Part shown: one piece after another, positions 1-12,069 of the stretch
Layout: each line of letters starts with the position of its first letter
Numbering within the stretch: position 1 is the stretch's first letter
Assembly: GCF_000745235.1 (NCBI RefSeq)
Contig: NZ_JQNL01000001.1
Coordinates: 4,024,001 to 4,088,000 of the forward strand
Source of the DNA: Luteibacter mycovicinus
Lineage (GTDB): Bacteria > Pseudomonadota > Gammaproteobacteria > Xanthomonadales > Rhodanobacteraceae
DNA length: 64,000 bases
Direction: 5' to 3'
Position numbers and translations under genes: made by a program
The notes under the pieces: generated by a model
Database searches by the model: none
What the model was told of the DNA's origin: nothing
Seen by the model: only the letters and a program-made list of their open reading frames with translations

Positions 1-217
1 CAGCGGAACCGCGTGCTCCGATGAAGTGTGAATGCCTGGGCAAATCGAACGCTAAACCATCGTCCTGGCTGTCGCCGATCTCGGGTATCTCGCGGAGACC
101 GTAAGGGGAACGGGCGAATGCTCCGGTTGCGTCGCGGTTCCACCCGACCTAGTGTATGGGCTGCAGGACAGGGGCTCTCCCATTCTCCGAAGCGGCAGGC
201 TCCATGAGCCCAATCGC

Positions 218-249
218 TTGACTCTGGACCTGGATAAAGGGTCTAGACT
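218..249 (+). promoter_or_regulatory. MerR-type long-spacer promoter and operator
   Basis: A -35 TTGACT (218-223) and a -10-like TAGACT (244-249) are separated by 20 bp, the over-long spacing that MerR activators correct by distorting DNA. An imperfect inverted repeat, TCTGGACC (223-230) and GGTCTAGA (240-247), fills the spacer. The -10 ends only 6 bp before the ATG at 256, so the transcript would have almost no leader. Nothing else recognisable lies in positions 1-217. Confidence 0.7.
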
Positions 250-255
250 TATCCC

Positions 256-672
256 ATGACCAGCCAAAGCTCCCTCACCATCGGCCGCATCGCGCAGAGC
301 GCGGGCGTCGCCATCGACACCATTCGGTTCTACGAGCGGGAAGGCCTCCTTCCCGAGCCGAAGCGCCGCCCCTCGGGTTACCGTGAATACGACCAGGGTG
401 CGGTGTCCCGCCTGCGCTTCATCCGTCGAGCGAAGGACCTTGGCTTCACCCTCGAGGAAATCCGCGAACTGCTGGCCCTCTCGGCCGACCGCCACGGCGG
501 TGTCGTGGGCGTCCGCGAACGCGCCGCAGCGCGCCTTCAGGCCATCGACGAGCGCATCGCCGAACTCCAGCGTGTCCGCGATGGCCTCTCTGAACTGGTC
601 GAGGCGTGCCCGGGACACGGTGCGCCTGAAGACTGTCCCATCCTCAAGGCGCTGGCGGAGCCGAACGCATGA
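256..672 (+). CDS. MerR-family heavy-metal-responsive regulator (CueR-like)
   Basis: This 138-residue protein has a winged-helix DNA-binding N-terminus (about residues 7-75), a dimerisation helix (about 80-116), and a C-terminal metal loop with Cys118 and Cys127. Two Cys at this spacing are the metal-sensing pair in CueR-like regulators, so Cu(I) or Ag(I) sensing is likely. The next gene, a copper-type P-ATPase, overlaps its stop by 4 bp (ATGA) and fits as target. The upstream promoter has the 20-bp spacer such proteins act on, so the operon is probably autoregulated. The start codon follows the -10 so closely that translation may be leaderless. The exact metal is inferred. Confidence 0.88.
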   Translation: MTSQSSLTIGRIAQSAGVAIDTIRFYEREGLLPEPKRRPSGYREYDQGAVSRLRFIRRAKDLGFTLEEIRELLALSADRHGGVVGVRERAAARLQAIDERIAELQRVRDGLSELVEACPGHGAPEDCPILKALAEPNA

Positions 673-2990
673 GTTCCTGCTGCGCGCACCACGCGGCCGC
701 CGAGCCGGCGACCGCGATCGATCCCGTGTGCGGCATGACGGTAGATCCTGCAAAGACCGCACACCACGCGACGCATGACGGCCAGGAGTATCACTTCTGC
801 TGCGGCCGCTGCCGCGAACGATTCGCCGCCGACCCGATGGCCTTCCTCGGCCCGAAGGCCCCGGCGGCACCTGCGCCCGCCGGGACGATCTACACCTGTC
901 CCATGCACCCGGACGTGCGGCAGGAAGGCCCGGGCTCATGCCCGAAGTGCGGCATGGCGCTCGAGCCGGCGATGCCGAGCCTGGATGACGACGACGGTGA
1001 GGTGCGCTCGATGGGCCGTCGGCTGGCGCTGCTTGTCGCCTTGACGGTGCCCGTGTTCCTGATCGCCATGATTCCGCATCTTGCGGGGCAGGCATGGCAT
1101 CAGCCGTGGGCGGCGATCCTCGGCTGGGTCGAGGCGATCCTGGCGACGGTCGTGGTGCTGTGGGGCGGCGCGCCGTTTTTCGTCCGTGGCTGGCGGTCGC
1201 TCAAGCCGTGGTCGCCGAACATGTATACGTTGATCGCCCTGGGTACGGGCGTCGCCTGGCTTTACAGCACGATCGCTTTTCTTCTCCCCGGCAAGTTTCC
1301 CCCGGCCATGCGCGACATGCATGGGCAGGTCGCGGTCTATTTCGAATCCGCGGCCGTGATCGTGACACTGGTGACGCTGGGTGACCTCCTCGAGTTGGGC
1401 GCCCGTCGGCGCACCGGTGAAGCGCTGCGAGGTTTATTGGGTCTCGTGCCGAAGACGGCACGTCGCGTCGGCAGCGATGGCCACGAAGAGGATGTCGCGA
1501 TAGATGCCCTGCGCGTCGGTGACACGCTTCGCGTGCGTCCGGGCGAGAAAGTACCGGTCGACGGCACCGTGCTGGATGGCGAGAGCCACGTCGATGAAGC
1601 CATGCTTACGGGCGAGGCGATGCCCGTGGCCAAGCATGCGCATGACCGGCTGACCGGCGGCACGCAGAACCAGCACGGCGCGCTGACGATGCGAGTCGAT
1701 CATGTCGGTACGGACACGGTGTTGTCTCGCATCGTGGCGATGGTCGCCGAAGCGCAACGCTCACGCGCGCCGTTGCAGCGCGTCGCGGACAAGGTGGCGG
1801 CGTGGTTCGTCCCGCTGGTCGTCGTCGCCGCGATCCTGGCGTTCGCGGCCTGGTGGTGGGTGGGTCCGCAGCCGGCGTTGACGCATGCACTGGTGGCGGC
1901 CGTCTCGGTTCTCATCATCGCGTGTCCCTGCGCCCTCGGCCTTGCGACGCCGATGTCGATCATGGTGGCGAGCGGTCGTGGTGCCCAGGCGGGCGTGCTG
2001 TTTCGCGATGCCGGAGCGATCGAACGGCTGCGGGATATCGACACACTGGTCTTCGACAAGACCGGCACGCTGACCGAAGGCAAGCCGACGCTGGCCGATG
2101 TGCGTACGTTCGGGGTCGATCGTGCCACCGCACTGGCAATGGCCGCTGCCGTCGAGCGTCCCAGCGAGCATCCGCTGGCGGCGGCTATCGTCGCGGCGGC
2201 GGAAGGGGAGGGCGTAACCATCGCCGCCGTGTCGGGATTCCAGGTCTACGTCGGGCGCGGCGTGAGCGGTCGCGTCGAGGGCCGCGATGTAGCCGTCGGC
2301 AACGGCCGGCTGATGGAAAACGAGCGTGTCGAGCTCGGTGCCGCGCATGACGTGGCTTCGAAAGCACGTGCAAGGGGTGCCACCGCGATGTACCTCGCGA
2401 TCGACGGACGACTGGCGGCGGTTTTTTCCTTCTCGGACGCGGTCAAGCCGTCGACGAAGCCGGCGCTCGAGGCCTTGCATGAGGCCGGCGTCAAGCTGGT
2501 GATGCTGACGGGCGATAACGCGGCCACCGCGAAAGCGGTAGCAGCCTCGTTGCCGATCGATGACGTACACGCTGGCGCATCGCCGGAAGACAAGGCGCGC
2601 ATCGTGGCGTCGCTGAAGGCAAGCGGTGCCGTCGTGGCCATGGCGGGTGACGGTGTGAACGATGCACCGGCGCTGGCGGTGGCCGATATCGGTATAGGCA
2701 TGGGCAATGGCAGCGATATCGCCATCGAGAACGCTTCGGTCACGCTGCTGAAGGGCGACCTCGCCGGCATCGCCCGTGCTCGCGCTCTGTCGGATGCGAC
2801 CGTGAAAAACATCCGGCAGAACCTGTTCTTCGCGTTCGTCTACAACGCGGTAGGTGTGCCGGTGGCGGCGGGCGTGTTGTACCCGGTGTTCGGACTGACG
2901 CTGTCACCGATGATCGCCGCACTGGCGATGAGCCTGAGCTCGGTGTCGGTGGTAGCGAACGCACTACGCCTGCGCCACAGCACTTTGTAG
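669..2990 (+). CDS. copA: P1B-type copper/silver-translocating P-type ATPase
   Basis: This is a 773-residue inner-membrane metal exporter. The N-terminus has no classic CxxC domain. It has a YHS domain (DPVCGM, about residues 18-60, with a CCGRC motif) and a heavy-metal-binding domain (YTCPMHP to CPKCGM, about 75-102). The CPC transport motif of membrane helix 6 lies near residue 419. The phosphorylated Asp in DKTGT is near 462, and [10 protein letters not shown] is near 660. The CPC motif together with C-terminal YN and MSLSS segments indicates Cu+/Ag+ export (P1B-1). The gene overlaps the MerR gene by 4 bp and should be induced by it. Its TAG stop lies inside a REP element. The symbol is given by family; metal preference is inferred. 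Confidence 0.9.
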   Translation: MSSCCAHHAAAEPATAIDPVCGMTVDPAKTAHHATHDGQEYHFCCGRCRERFAADPMAFLGPKAPAAPAPAGTIYTCPMHPDVRQEGPGSCPKCGMALEPAMPSLDDDDGEVRSMGRRLALLVALTVPVFLIAMIPHLAGQAWHQPWAAILGWVEAILATVVVLWGGAPFFVRGWRSLKPWSPNMYTLIALGTGVAWLYSTIAFLLPGKFPPAMRDMHGQVAVYFESAAVIVTLVTLGDLLELGARRRTGEALRGLLGLVPKTARRVGSDGHEEDVAIDALRVGDTLRVRPGEKVPVDGTVLDGESHVDEAMLTGEAMPVAKHAHDRLTGGTQNQHGALTMRVDHVGTDTVLSRIVAMVAEAQRSRAPLQRVADKVAAWFVPLVVVAAILAFAAWWWVGPQPALTHALVAAVSVLIIACPCALGLATPMSIMVASGRGAQAGVLFRDAGAIERLRDIDTLVFDKTGTLTEGKPTLADVRTFGVDRATALAMAAAVERPSEHPLAAAIVAAAEGEGVTIAAVSGFQVYVGRGVSGRVEGRDVAVGNGRLMENERVELGAAHDVASKARARGATAMYLAIDGRLAAVFSFSDAVKPSTKPALEALHEAGVKLVMLTGDNAATAKAVAASLPIDDVHAGASPEDKARIVASLKASGAVVAMAGDGVNDAPALAVADIGIGMGNGSDIAIENASVTLLKGDLAGIARARALSDATVKNIRQNLFFAFVYNAVGVPVAAGVLYPVFGLTLSPMIAALAMSLSSVSVVANALRLRHSTL

Positions 2991-3051
2991 GAGCGCGCCT
3001 TGCACGCGATGGGGCTGCAGCACACCCCGTCGCGCGCAGGCGCGCTCCTAC
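2987..3051. repeat. REP pair (BIME-like), family GTAGGAGCGCG
   Basis: A forward unit starting GTAGGAGCGCGCC (2987-3010) faces an inverted unit ending GGCGCGCTCCTAC (3030-3051), forming a long imperfect hairpin between the ATPase and the convergent mannosidase gene. The T-A-G of the forward unit is the ATPase stop codon. Related units lie at 36669, 40177 and, in a diverged form, at 43238 and 7205. It may act as a transcription-end or mRNA-stabilising hairpin. Confidence 0.8.
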
Positions 3052-3055
3052 ATAA

Positions 3056-5464
3056 TCAGTGCTTCCTGGTGTCGAACGACGGCGGGGCGTCCGATGCCTT
3101 GCTGGCCCAGCTCTTGTTCGGCTTATCCGACAGGTCGAACTCCAGCTTGCCGCCGCCGGTCGCGAACGACTCCGGCAGCCATGAGCGGGGCGTCGTCTTT
3201 CCGTCAACCTTCAGCCCCGTGACATACGGCCTGCCCGCGCCCGCATTCGGCGCTTCGATCACCACATCACCGCCTTCGCGATGCACGGTGGCCTTCGTGA
3301 AAATCGGGCTGCCCACGATGAACTCCGCGCGTCCCGGGATATTCGGATAGATGCCCAGCGCTGCGAACACATACCACGAGGACATCTCGCCCAGGTCGTC
3401 ATTGCCGGGGATGCCGTTCGGACCGTTGACCCAGATCGTATCGAGCACGCGGCGCACCAGCTCCTGTGTCTTCCATGGCTGGCCGGCGTAGTTGTAAAGC
3501 CAGGGACCACCGATCGACGGCTCATTGTCGAGCTCGGCATGCAGCGGCCCGGATTTTGTGACCGCGAAGGTGCCATCGGGCTGATAGAAATAGTTGTCCA
3601 GACGTTTGCGCGCCCTGTCCATACCGCCCATTGCGTCGAACAGGCCGTGCACGTTGAACGGCACCATCCACACGTATTGCGCGGCGCTGCCTTCGACGAA
3701 GCCGTCTTCCGTGGATGGCGTGAAGGCGTGGGCTTCCTTGTCGTCATCGTCCTTCACCAGCGCCCAGCTGCCGTCGGCGTTGCGGTTGCGGATGTAGCCG
3801 CCGTCCGGAGCGGCCTTCGGATCGAACAGGTTGCGCCAGTACTGGGCGCGGTCGAGGAAACGCGTGGAAGTGGCCTTGTCGCCGAGCCGGTCGGACAGGG
3901 CGCTGAGGGCGAACTCGGCGGCGACGATTTCGAGCGTATCCGCGGCGGGCCCCCACGACGGTGCGCCCACGGGGATGTAGTGCAGCTTGAGCCACGATTC
4001 GAGACCCGGGCGCTGGCCGACGCACTCGACCGGACACCCATCCATCGACTTGTCCAGTTCAGTCGGGTTGTCCGCGGCATGCACGAGCGAGGCAAAGGCG
4101 CCCTTGACGTCGAAGTCCCTGCCACCGAACGCGTAGATGCCGGCGATCGACGGCGCGGCGGGATCGCCGTTCATGACGTGCGTCGCGCCGTTGTTATGCG
4201 TCCAGCGGTCCCAGACGCCCTTGTTCTGCTGCGCCTGGTTGTAGAGGCTTTGCGCGATGTCGCTGCCGGTCTTCGGGTCGAGCCAGGTCACCAGCGGCAG
4301 CTGTGAGCGGTACACGTCCCAGCCGGAGAAATTCGCGTACTGCGCCTTCTGCGTGCCGGAGACTTTGTGGACCTGCCGGTCGAAGCCCATGTACTCGCCG
4401 TTGGTATCGCTGAAGACGTTCGGCGTCATCGATGCGTGGTAGAGCGCGGTGTAGAACACCGTGCGCTGGTCCGGCGTGCCGCCTTCGATATCCATGCGCG
4501 ACAGTTGCTTGTTCCATGCGGCCACCGCGTTGTCGCGCACGGTGTCGAACGACGTGCCCTTCGGTACTTCAGCATCGAGGTTGGCCTGCGCGTTCGCCGC
4601 GCTGACGTAAGAGATGCCGACGCGCAGGTTCACGTCCTTCGTGCCCCTGGCGAAACCGACCCATGCGCCGGAGCCTTTGCCCTCGGCAGGGAAGCCCTTT
4701 TCACCGTAGCCCGAGCCGCCTTCGCTCCTCGTGCCGCCCTTGGTCACGGCGGTGTCCTTCCACGTGCCCGTGCTTGCAAACGGCTGGTCGAACTCGATGA
4801 CGTAGTGAATCGTGTAGTAGCTGTGGCGGTCCGCCTTGTCGATATAGCCGCAGAAGTTACCGCTGGTGACCGAGCCGCTGATGCGACGGTTGACCTTGTC
4901 GACCACGACGTCCGCGTTCTCCGAGCCGACCTCCGAATCGGACGCGCGCACGAGCACGTTGGCCGGCTTGTCGGCGGGAAAGGAGAAGCGTGCGGCACCG
5001 CTGTGCAGCGCGGCGGTGAGATCGGCGGTGACACCGTTGTCGAGTGTTACGCGGTACTGGCCCGCTTTAGCCGTCTCATGGTCGTGGCTGAACTTCGATG
5101 CGTACGCATGGCGGAAGTCCGTGCTGGGTGAGGTCGTCACGTCCCCGGTGATCGGCATGATCGGTACATCGCCCGAGCCACCCGCACAACCCCAGCCTTC
5201 GACGTTGGTCAGGCTGAAACCGCGGATCGCATCGGCACGATATTCGTAACCGCCCGGTGCGGCGATCGGGGCCTTCTTGCCCGGCAACGGCGAGGCCTCG
5301 GGACTGAACTGCAGCATGCCGAATGGCACGACGGCGCCCGGGAAGACGTTGCCGCCGTTGGTGGTGCCGATCAGTGGGTTGACGAGGTCGGCGGGGCCGG
5401 AAGCGGCGGCGACAGCGGCCGGCAGAACGGCGGCGGCAAGGACGAACGGGCGAATCGCGCGCAA
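3056..5464 (-). CDS. GH92 family alpha-1,2-mannosidase, secreted
   Basis: This is a glycoside hydrolase family 92 exo-mannosidase, an enzyme that trims alpha-mannose from glycans in a calcium-dependent way. It shows the N-terminal domain start (VNPLIGT...NVFPGA), the motif GMDxxR-like MDRARK region, and the C-terminal signature GNDDLGEMSSWYVF. Positions 5464-5462 give a TTG start preceded by GGAG at a good distance, producing a typical signal peptide (RAIRPFVLAAAVLPAAVAAA) and an 802-residue protein. An in-frame ATG at 5554 would add 30 residues that do not resemble a leader. It is probably periplasmic. No sugar transporter or other CAZyme sits beside it. Confidence 0.88.
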   Translation of the reverse strand: MRAIRPFVLAAAVLPAAVAAASGPADLVNPLIGTTNGGNVFPGAVVPFGMLQFSPEASPLPGKKAPIAAPGGYEYRADAIRGFSLTNVEGWGCAGGSGDVPIMPITGDVTTSPSTDFRHAYASKFSHDHETAKAGQYRVTLDNGVTADLTAALHSGAARFSFPADKPANVLVRASDSEVGSENADVVVDKVNRRISGSVTSGNFCGYIDKADRHSYYTIHYVIEFDQPFASTGTWKDTAVTKGGTRSEGGSGYGEKGFPAEGKGSGAWVGFARGTKDVNLRVGISYVSAANAQANLDAEVPKGTSFDTVRDNAVAAWNKQLSRMDIEGGTPDQRTVFYTALYHASMTPNVFSDTNGEYMGFDRQVHKVSGTQKAQYANFSGWDVYRSQLPLVTWLDPKTGSDIAQSLYNQAQQNKGVWDRWTHNNGATHVMNGDPAAPSIAGIYAFGGRDFDVKGAFASLVHAADNPTELDKSMDGCPVECVGQRPGLESWLKLHYIPVGAPSWGPAADTLEIVAAEFALSALSDRLGDKATSTRFLDRAQYWRNLFDPKAAPDGGYIRNRNADGSWALVKDDDDKEAHAFTPSTEDGFVEGSAAQYVWMVPFNVHGLFDAMGGMDRARKRLDNYFYQPDGTFAVTKSGPLHAELDNEPSIGGPWLYNYAGQPWKTQELVRRVLDTIWVNGPNGIPGNDDLGEMSSWYVFAALGIYPNIPGRAEFIVGSPIFTKATVHREGGDVVIEAPNAGAGRPYVTGLKVDGKTTPRSWLPESFATGGGKLEFDLSDKPNKSWASKASDAPPSFDTRKH

Positions 5465-5557
5465 GGGCAGATCTCCGGGACCGGTATTTATATCGATTGA
5501 AATCCGAATCGGAGGCCGGGTCGTGTGCCAGGCGTCATGGATGCAGCGCAGCAATCG

Positions 5558-6436
5558 CTACCAGAGAATCCCGTCGCTCGGCTGCACCGGCTTCAGCCCA
5601 TGCGTTTCGCCGAGTGAGTCGCGCAGGTCGATCTCGATGCCGCGGGTGAGCGTGGTGAGTGGCACGTCGTCTTCGAGGTTCTCGAAGGGGTTCTGCATAT
5701 CGTTGCCGATCTGCAGCAGGGCGAGGAAGAGGAAGCCCGCGACCGTCGAGCCGAGCGGTGTCAGCAGGCCCAGCGTCTCGACCAGGCCGAGGGGCAGCAG
5801 GATGCAGAAACCGTGCGTGAAGATGGCCGGGTAGGTCGCGTACTGCTGCGGCAAAGGCGTGTTCTTGATCCGCTCCATGCCACCCTGAGCGTTAGAGATG
5901 TCCGACAGCGTCCGCGCGAAGGCCGCCTGAATGATCGGATCGGGGCGGGTGTCGGCAATGAGCGCCGCGGTGCGCGCGTGGATAGCGTTAGGCACGTTGA
6001 GGACGCCGCGCAGTCGTTCGACTTCTTCCGCCGGCAGCCGCGCCGCGAGTTCGTCCCACGGCGCCTGTCGACGCAGATGCATGCGCAGCGCGTGCACATA
6101 GGCGATCTGTCGATGCGCGACCGTGACGCCCATGCCGCGGTCCGGCAGGAGCGTGACCGCCTCGCGGGCGAGTGTCCGCGAGGCGTTGACCATCGCTCCC
6201 CAGAGGGTGCGCGCTTCCCACCAGCGCGCGTACGCCGTGGTGTTGCGGAAGCTGAGGTACACCGCGACGGCCGAGCCGAGCAGAGTGAGCGGCAGGGCGG
6301 GAAACTCCGCCGTGAGCCGCGGATGCATCACGTACCAGAAGGCGGTGACCGCCACATCCCACGCAAGCAGCCAGATCAACGGCTTGCCCACGTAACGCAG
6401 GATGTGGCCCAGGTGCGCCCGCCCCGGCAGGATCAC
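5558..6436 (-). CDS. Bestrophin-like (UPF0187/RFP-TM) anion channel
   Basis: This 292-residue membrane protein belongs to the bestrophin-like family. Membrane segments lie near residues 15-60 and 205-245, and the RNTTAYARWWEARTLWG stretch is typical of the family. Eukaryotic bestrophins are chloride/bicarbonate channels, and bacterial members form pentameric channels of varied selectivity. The start overlaps the stop of the upstream beta-carbonic anhydrase by 4 bp, so the two are translationally coupled. That pairing suggests bicarbonate handling. The ion carried is inferred from context only. Confidence 0.87.
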   Translation of the reverse strand: MILPGRAHLGHILRYVGKPLIWLLAWDVAVTAFWYVMHPRLTAEFPALPLTLLGSAVAVYLSFRNTTAYARWWEARTLWGAMVNASRTLAREAVTLLPDRGMGVTVAHRQIAYVHALRMHLRRQAPWDELAARLPAEEVERLRGVLNVPNAIHARTAALIADTRPDPIIQAAFARTLSDISNAQGGMERIKNTPLPQQYATYPAIFTHGFCILLPLGLVETLGLLTPLGSTVAGFLFLALLQIGNDMQNPFENLEDDVPLTTLTRGIEIDLRDSLGETHGLKPVQPSDGILW

Positions 6437-7098
6437 GCCTTGTGTTCCCGCTTGATCGCCTCGGCCAGCGGGATGAACTCGTCGTGTGCCTGGTCGAGCA
6501 CCGAAACGGTACCGTCGCCGATGTCGTACACCCAGCCCTGCAACGTGATCGCCTTGTTGGCGAGCGCGGCGGTGACCGCCGGATGCGTGCGCAGATGGGC
6601 CAGCTGGAGGCGGACGTTTTCCTGAGTCACGGCGTTGAGCAGGGCAGGGCCCTCGATCTGGCGTGCGAACACCGCGCTCTTGGCGGCGGCCGCGTTGCGT
6701 AGCCAGGCCTCGACCGTGGGCAGCGTCCGGGTGGAGTCCGGATTCAGCAGGCCCTTCATGGCACCGCAGTCGCTATGACCGCAGATCACGACATGACGGA
6801 CATGCAGGACGGCGACCGCGAATTCGACCACGGCGGACACGCCACCGAGCATTTCGCCGTAGCCGGGCACGATGTTGCCGATGTTGCGGCAGACGAAGAG
6901 ATCCCCTGGCTGGGTCTGGGTGATCATCTCCGGGACCACGCGTGAATCCGCGCAGGTGATGAACAAGGTGTGCGGGCTCTGGCCTTCGGCCAGCTCGCTG
7001 AAGAGCTCCTGCGTCTCGGGGAAGACGTTGGCGCTGAAGTCCTCGACGCCCCTGAGGAGGCCGAGGAGGCTTTGGTCGCGAAGAGTTTCCTGAGTCAT
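6433..7098 (-). CDS. Beta-class carbonic anhydrase
   Basis: This 221-residue enzyme interconverts CO2 and bicarbonate. The zinc ligands are visible as Cys in CADSR and His/Cys in GHSDCGAMKG, with the Asp-Arg dyad of the beta class. It is cytoplasmic with no signal peptide. It is the first gene of a two-gene unit with a bestrophin-like channel, overlapping by 4 bp. A second beta-carbonic anhydrase at 34453, paired with a SulP transporter, shares the same domain plan, so the strain has two separate enzyme-plus-transporter modules in this window. Confidence 0.93.
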   Translation of the reverse strand: MTQETLRDQSLLGLLRGVEDFSANVFPETQELFSELAEGQSPHTLFITCADSRVVPEMITQTQPGDLFVCRNIGNIVPGYGEMLGGVSAVVEFAVAVLHVRHVVICGHSDCGAMKGLLNPDSTRTLPTVEAWLRNAAAAKSAVFARQIEGPALLNAVTQENVRLQLAHLRTHPAVTAALANKAITLQGWVYDIGDGTVSVLDQAHDEFIPLAEAIKREHKA

Positions 7099-7204
7099 GC
7101 GCTTACCTTGGAAAGTGTGCCGCGGCGGAGGTGCGGCGGCCAGGTTTCCAGTTTAAGACAAAGCATGGCCGAAGGGATTCGTGGGGGTATGGAACGAGGG
7201 ATTC

Positions 7205-7232
7205 GGGAGCCAGCCTGCTGGCGATGGCTCCC
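7205..7232. repeat. REP-like hairpin (GGGAGCCAGCC type)
   Basis: GGGAGCCA and TGGCTCCC flank a core containing CCTGCTGGCGA, giving an 8-bp stem. The sequence matches the second REP subtype at 43238. It lies between gcvP and the carbonic anhydrase gene, both read leftward, and could separate their transcripts. Confidence 0.6.
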
Positions 7233-7260
7233 GTCCTGAACGCTTTCAGCAGCGAAAGCC

Positions 7261-10131
<2,871 letters not shown>

Positions 10132-10182
10132 GACTTTGGAGGCATCCGAAAGAACGTGCCGTGCCGGCACGTGGGGCGCCCC

Positions 10183-10344
10183 TCTGTCCTTTTGCCTGAG
10201 AGTTTGGAGGCGGATGGCCTCTTGCACCTTCGGCGCCGGATCTAACCGGTCTCTCCAGAGTGATGAAGCACGTCGGTGGTCATGGGAGCCTGAGCGATTA
10301 CGGGCGTTGCGCCTTCGGCAGCGGGTCCTTCCGCTTCTCCCACC
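10183..10344 (-). promoter_or_regulatory. Tandem glycine riboswitch upstream of gcvP
   Basis: Two glycine aptamers follow one another on the minus strand. Aptamer 1 (10344-10284) runs from GGGAGAAGCGG through GCCGAAGGCGCAA to CGCTCAGGC. Aptamer 2 (about 10262-10183) runs from CTGGAGAGACCGG through GCCGAAGGTGCAA to CTCTCAGGCAAAAGGAC. These are the hallmark segments of the family. Between the second aptamer and the ATG are GC-rich palindromes (GGGGCGCCCC; CGTGCCGGCACG) that could form the expression platform. Glycine binding would switch gcvP on. Confidence 0.95.
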
Positions 10345-10361
10345 GGGTGTTGCTGGGCACG

Positions 10362-10367
10362 ATTATA
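10362..10367 (-). promoter_or_regulatory. -10 box of the gcvP riboswitch transcript
   Basis: A perfect TATAAT on the minus strand lies about 18 bp upstream of the first riboswitch aptamer, at the right place to start the gcvP leader RNA. No good -35 hexamer is seen at 17 bp. Confidence 0.6.
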
Positions 10368-10460
10368 CAGAGGCAGGGCCGAAGATGACGGTTTTCGCTT
10401 GCACCCGGCCATCCCGTCAATCAGGCTTATCCGGCACCCATCGATGCGGAATCCCGAACA

Positions 10461-11372
10461 ATGCACAAGGCCGGGCTGATCGAACTTCAGGCGGTACTGG
10501 CGGTGGCCAGCCACCAGAACTTCCGACGGGCCGCCGTGGCCCTGGGCATGTCCCCGTCGGCGTTGAGCCACGCGGTCGCGGCCCTGGAGCAACGCATGGG
10601 CGTCCGCCTGTTCAACCGGACGACCCGCAGCGTGTCGTTGTCCGAAGCCGGGGAGCAGTTCGTGGCACGGGTGCGCCCGGCACTGGGCGAGATATCCGCC
10701 GCGATGGAGGCCGCCAACGCCTTCCGGGACAGCCCGACCGGGACGCTGCGGATCAGTGCGGCGGAAGGCGGCGCGGCCATGATCCTCGAGCCGGTCATCC
10801 TCGAGTACCTGCGCCGCTATCCGGAGATGCGCCTCGACCTCAATACCGAGGGACGATTCATCGATATCGCGGCGGAGGGTTTCGATGCGGGTCTTCGTCT
10901 GGCTGACGACGTGCCGCAGGATATGGTCGCCGTGCGCTGCTCGGACAAGCTGCGGCTGATCGTGGTCGGCTCACCGGCGTACTTCAAAACCCACGGCAAG
11001 CCGAAGGTTCCGGACGACCTCGCGAAGCACGTCTGCATCCGGGGCCGCCTGCCGAGCGGGACGATCTATCGGTGGGAGTTCGAAAAACGCGGCGAGCAGC
11101 GGCGTATCGAGGTTGACGGTCCGCTTGGCCTGGACAATCACAATCTGATGGTTGCGGCCGCCGTCGACGGCTTCGGCCTAGCGTGGACGTGGAGCAATGG
11201 CCCGGGCGTTCCCGAGCATCTCGCCGCTGGCCATCTGGTAAGTGTTCTCGACGACTGGAGCCCCGGCTTCCCTGGTCTCGCGGTGTACTACCCCGCGCAC
11301 CGGCATATGTCCGCTGGCCTCCGTGCCTTCATCGATCTGGTGCGTGAGCGCACGGACTTACTTCCTCCCTGA
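10461..11372 (+). CDS. LysR-family transcriptional regulator
   Basis: This 303-residue LysR-type regulator has an N-terminal winged HTH (about residues 15-60, including the pattern FRRAAVALGMSPSALSHAV) and a C-terminal substrate-binding domain (about 90-295). The frame is clean from ATG 10461. It is read away from the gcvP leader and its 3' end overlaps the convergent TetR gene by 44 bp. No divergent metabolic gene identifies its target or inducer. The family assignment is firm; the function is unknown. Confidence 0.92.
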   Translation: MHKAGLIELQAVLAVASHQNFRRAAVALGMSPSALSHAVAALEQRMGVRLFNRTTRSVSLSEAGEQFVARVRPALGEISAAMEAANAFRDSPTGTLRISAAEGGAAMILEPVILEYLRRYPEMRLDLNTEGRFIDIAAEGFDAGLRLADDVPQDMVAVRCSDKLRLIVVGSPAYFKTHGKPKVPDDLAKHVCIRGRLPSGTIYRWEFEKRGEQRRIEVDGPLGLDNHNLMVAAAVDGFGLAWTWSNGPGVPEHLAAGHLVSVLDDWSPGFPGLAVYYPAHRHMSAGLRAFIDLVRERTDLLPP

Positions 11373-12051
11373 TCACGCCCCTTCGTCCGCGGACCCCGCC
11401 AAGAATCAGATCGATCCCCGCCAGAAAATCCGCGCGATCGTCATGCTCACGCAGAGGCCCCGCCATGCTCCGCACAAACGGAAAGGCCTCTTCGTCGAGC
11501 TCGGACCAGGTCGCAGCGACACTCGACAGGAAGGCCAGGCGATCCGTCCCCAGCGTTCTGCCGACATGCGCGTTGGCCGCATTCTGTCCCGCCACGCCGA
11601 GGATGTAACTCAGCAATGCCGACACCGTCGGCCACTGCCTCTCGGCCGGAACGTCAAGCGCGCAGAGGGCCTGGCCGAGTCCTTCGAGTATGCGAACGGC
11701 AGGCAGCTGCCCGGGCGCGCGCGTGAGCGCGGAGCCCACCCATGGATGCGCGTCGATGGCGTCGAAGAGCCCGAGAGCCAGCGCGCGGATGTCGGTTTCC
11801 GGCGACTCGCCAGCCACTGCGATCGTCATCGTCCGGCCGACGATCGCGTCGCACGCGGCTGTCAGCAACTCGCCTTTATTGGCAACGTGCCAGTAGATCG
11901 CGCCCGGGCCCGTGGCGAGCCGCCCCGCCAGAGCGCGAAACGTCAAACCGCTCTCACCCTCGGCGTCGAGGAGTTCGATAGCCACGTCGACGATGCGGTC
12001 CCGGGAGAGGGAGTCTTCACGGCGCGGGGCGGGGGCAGCTTTCTTGACCAT
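11329..12051 (-). CDS. TetR-family repressor with TetR-type C-terminal domain
   Basis: This protein of about 240 residues carries an N-terminal HTH (FRALAGRLATGPGAIYWHVANKGELL, about residues 32-56) and a C-terminal ligand-binding domain of the drug-sensing TetR kind. The HTH tail YWHVANK resembles classical TetR repressors. The start at 12051 (MVKKAAP) leaves the palindromic operator at 12070-12106 just upstream; an in-frame ATG at 12066 is the alternative. It is divergent from a TetX-like monooxygenase, so it most likely represses that gene and itself until a ligand binds. The ligand is unknown. Confidence 0.88.
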   Translation of the reverse strand: MVKKAAPAPRREDSLSRDRIVDVAIELLDAEGESGLTFRALAGRLATGPGAIYWHVANKGELLTAACDAIVGRTMTIAVAGESPETDIRALALGLFDAIDAHPWVGSALTRAPGQLPAVRILEGLGQALCALDVPAERQWPTVSALLSYILGVAGQNAANAHVGRTLGTDRLAFLSSVAATWSELDEEAFPFVRSMAGPLREHDDRADFLAGIDLILGGVRGRRGVIREEVSPCAHAPDR

Positions 12052-12069
12052 GAGCCATCTTGACATGGA

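Noticed and set aside
52..1095. Leftward frame (347 codons) across the MerR gene and its promoter
   Set aside because: The composition is Arg/Ser/Pro-rich and it covers the MerR gene and a good promoter on the other strand.
10132..10227. N-terminal extension of gcvP
   Set aside because: The extra residues would be encoded by the glycine riboswitch and are not found in GcvP proteins.
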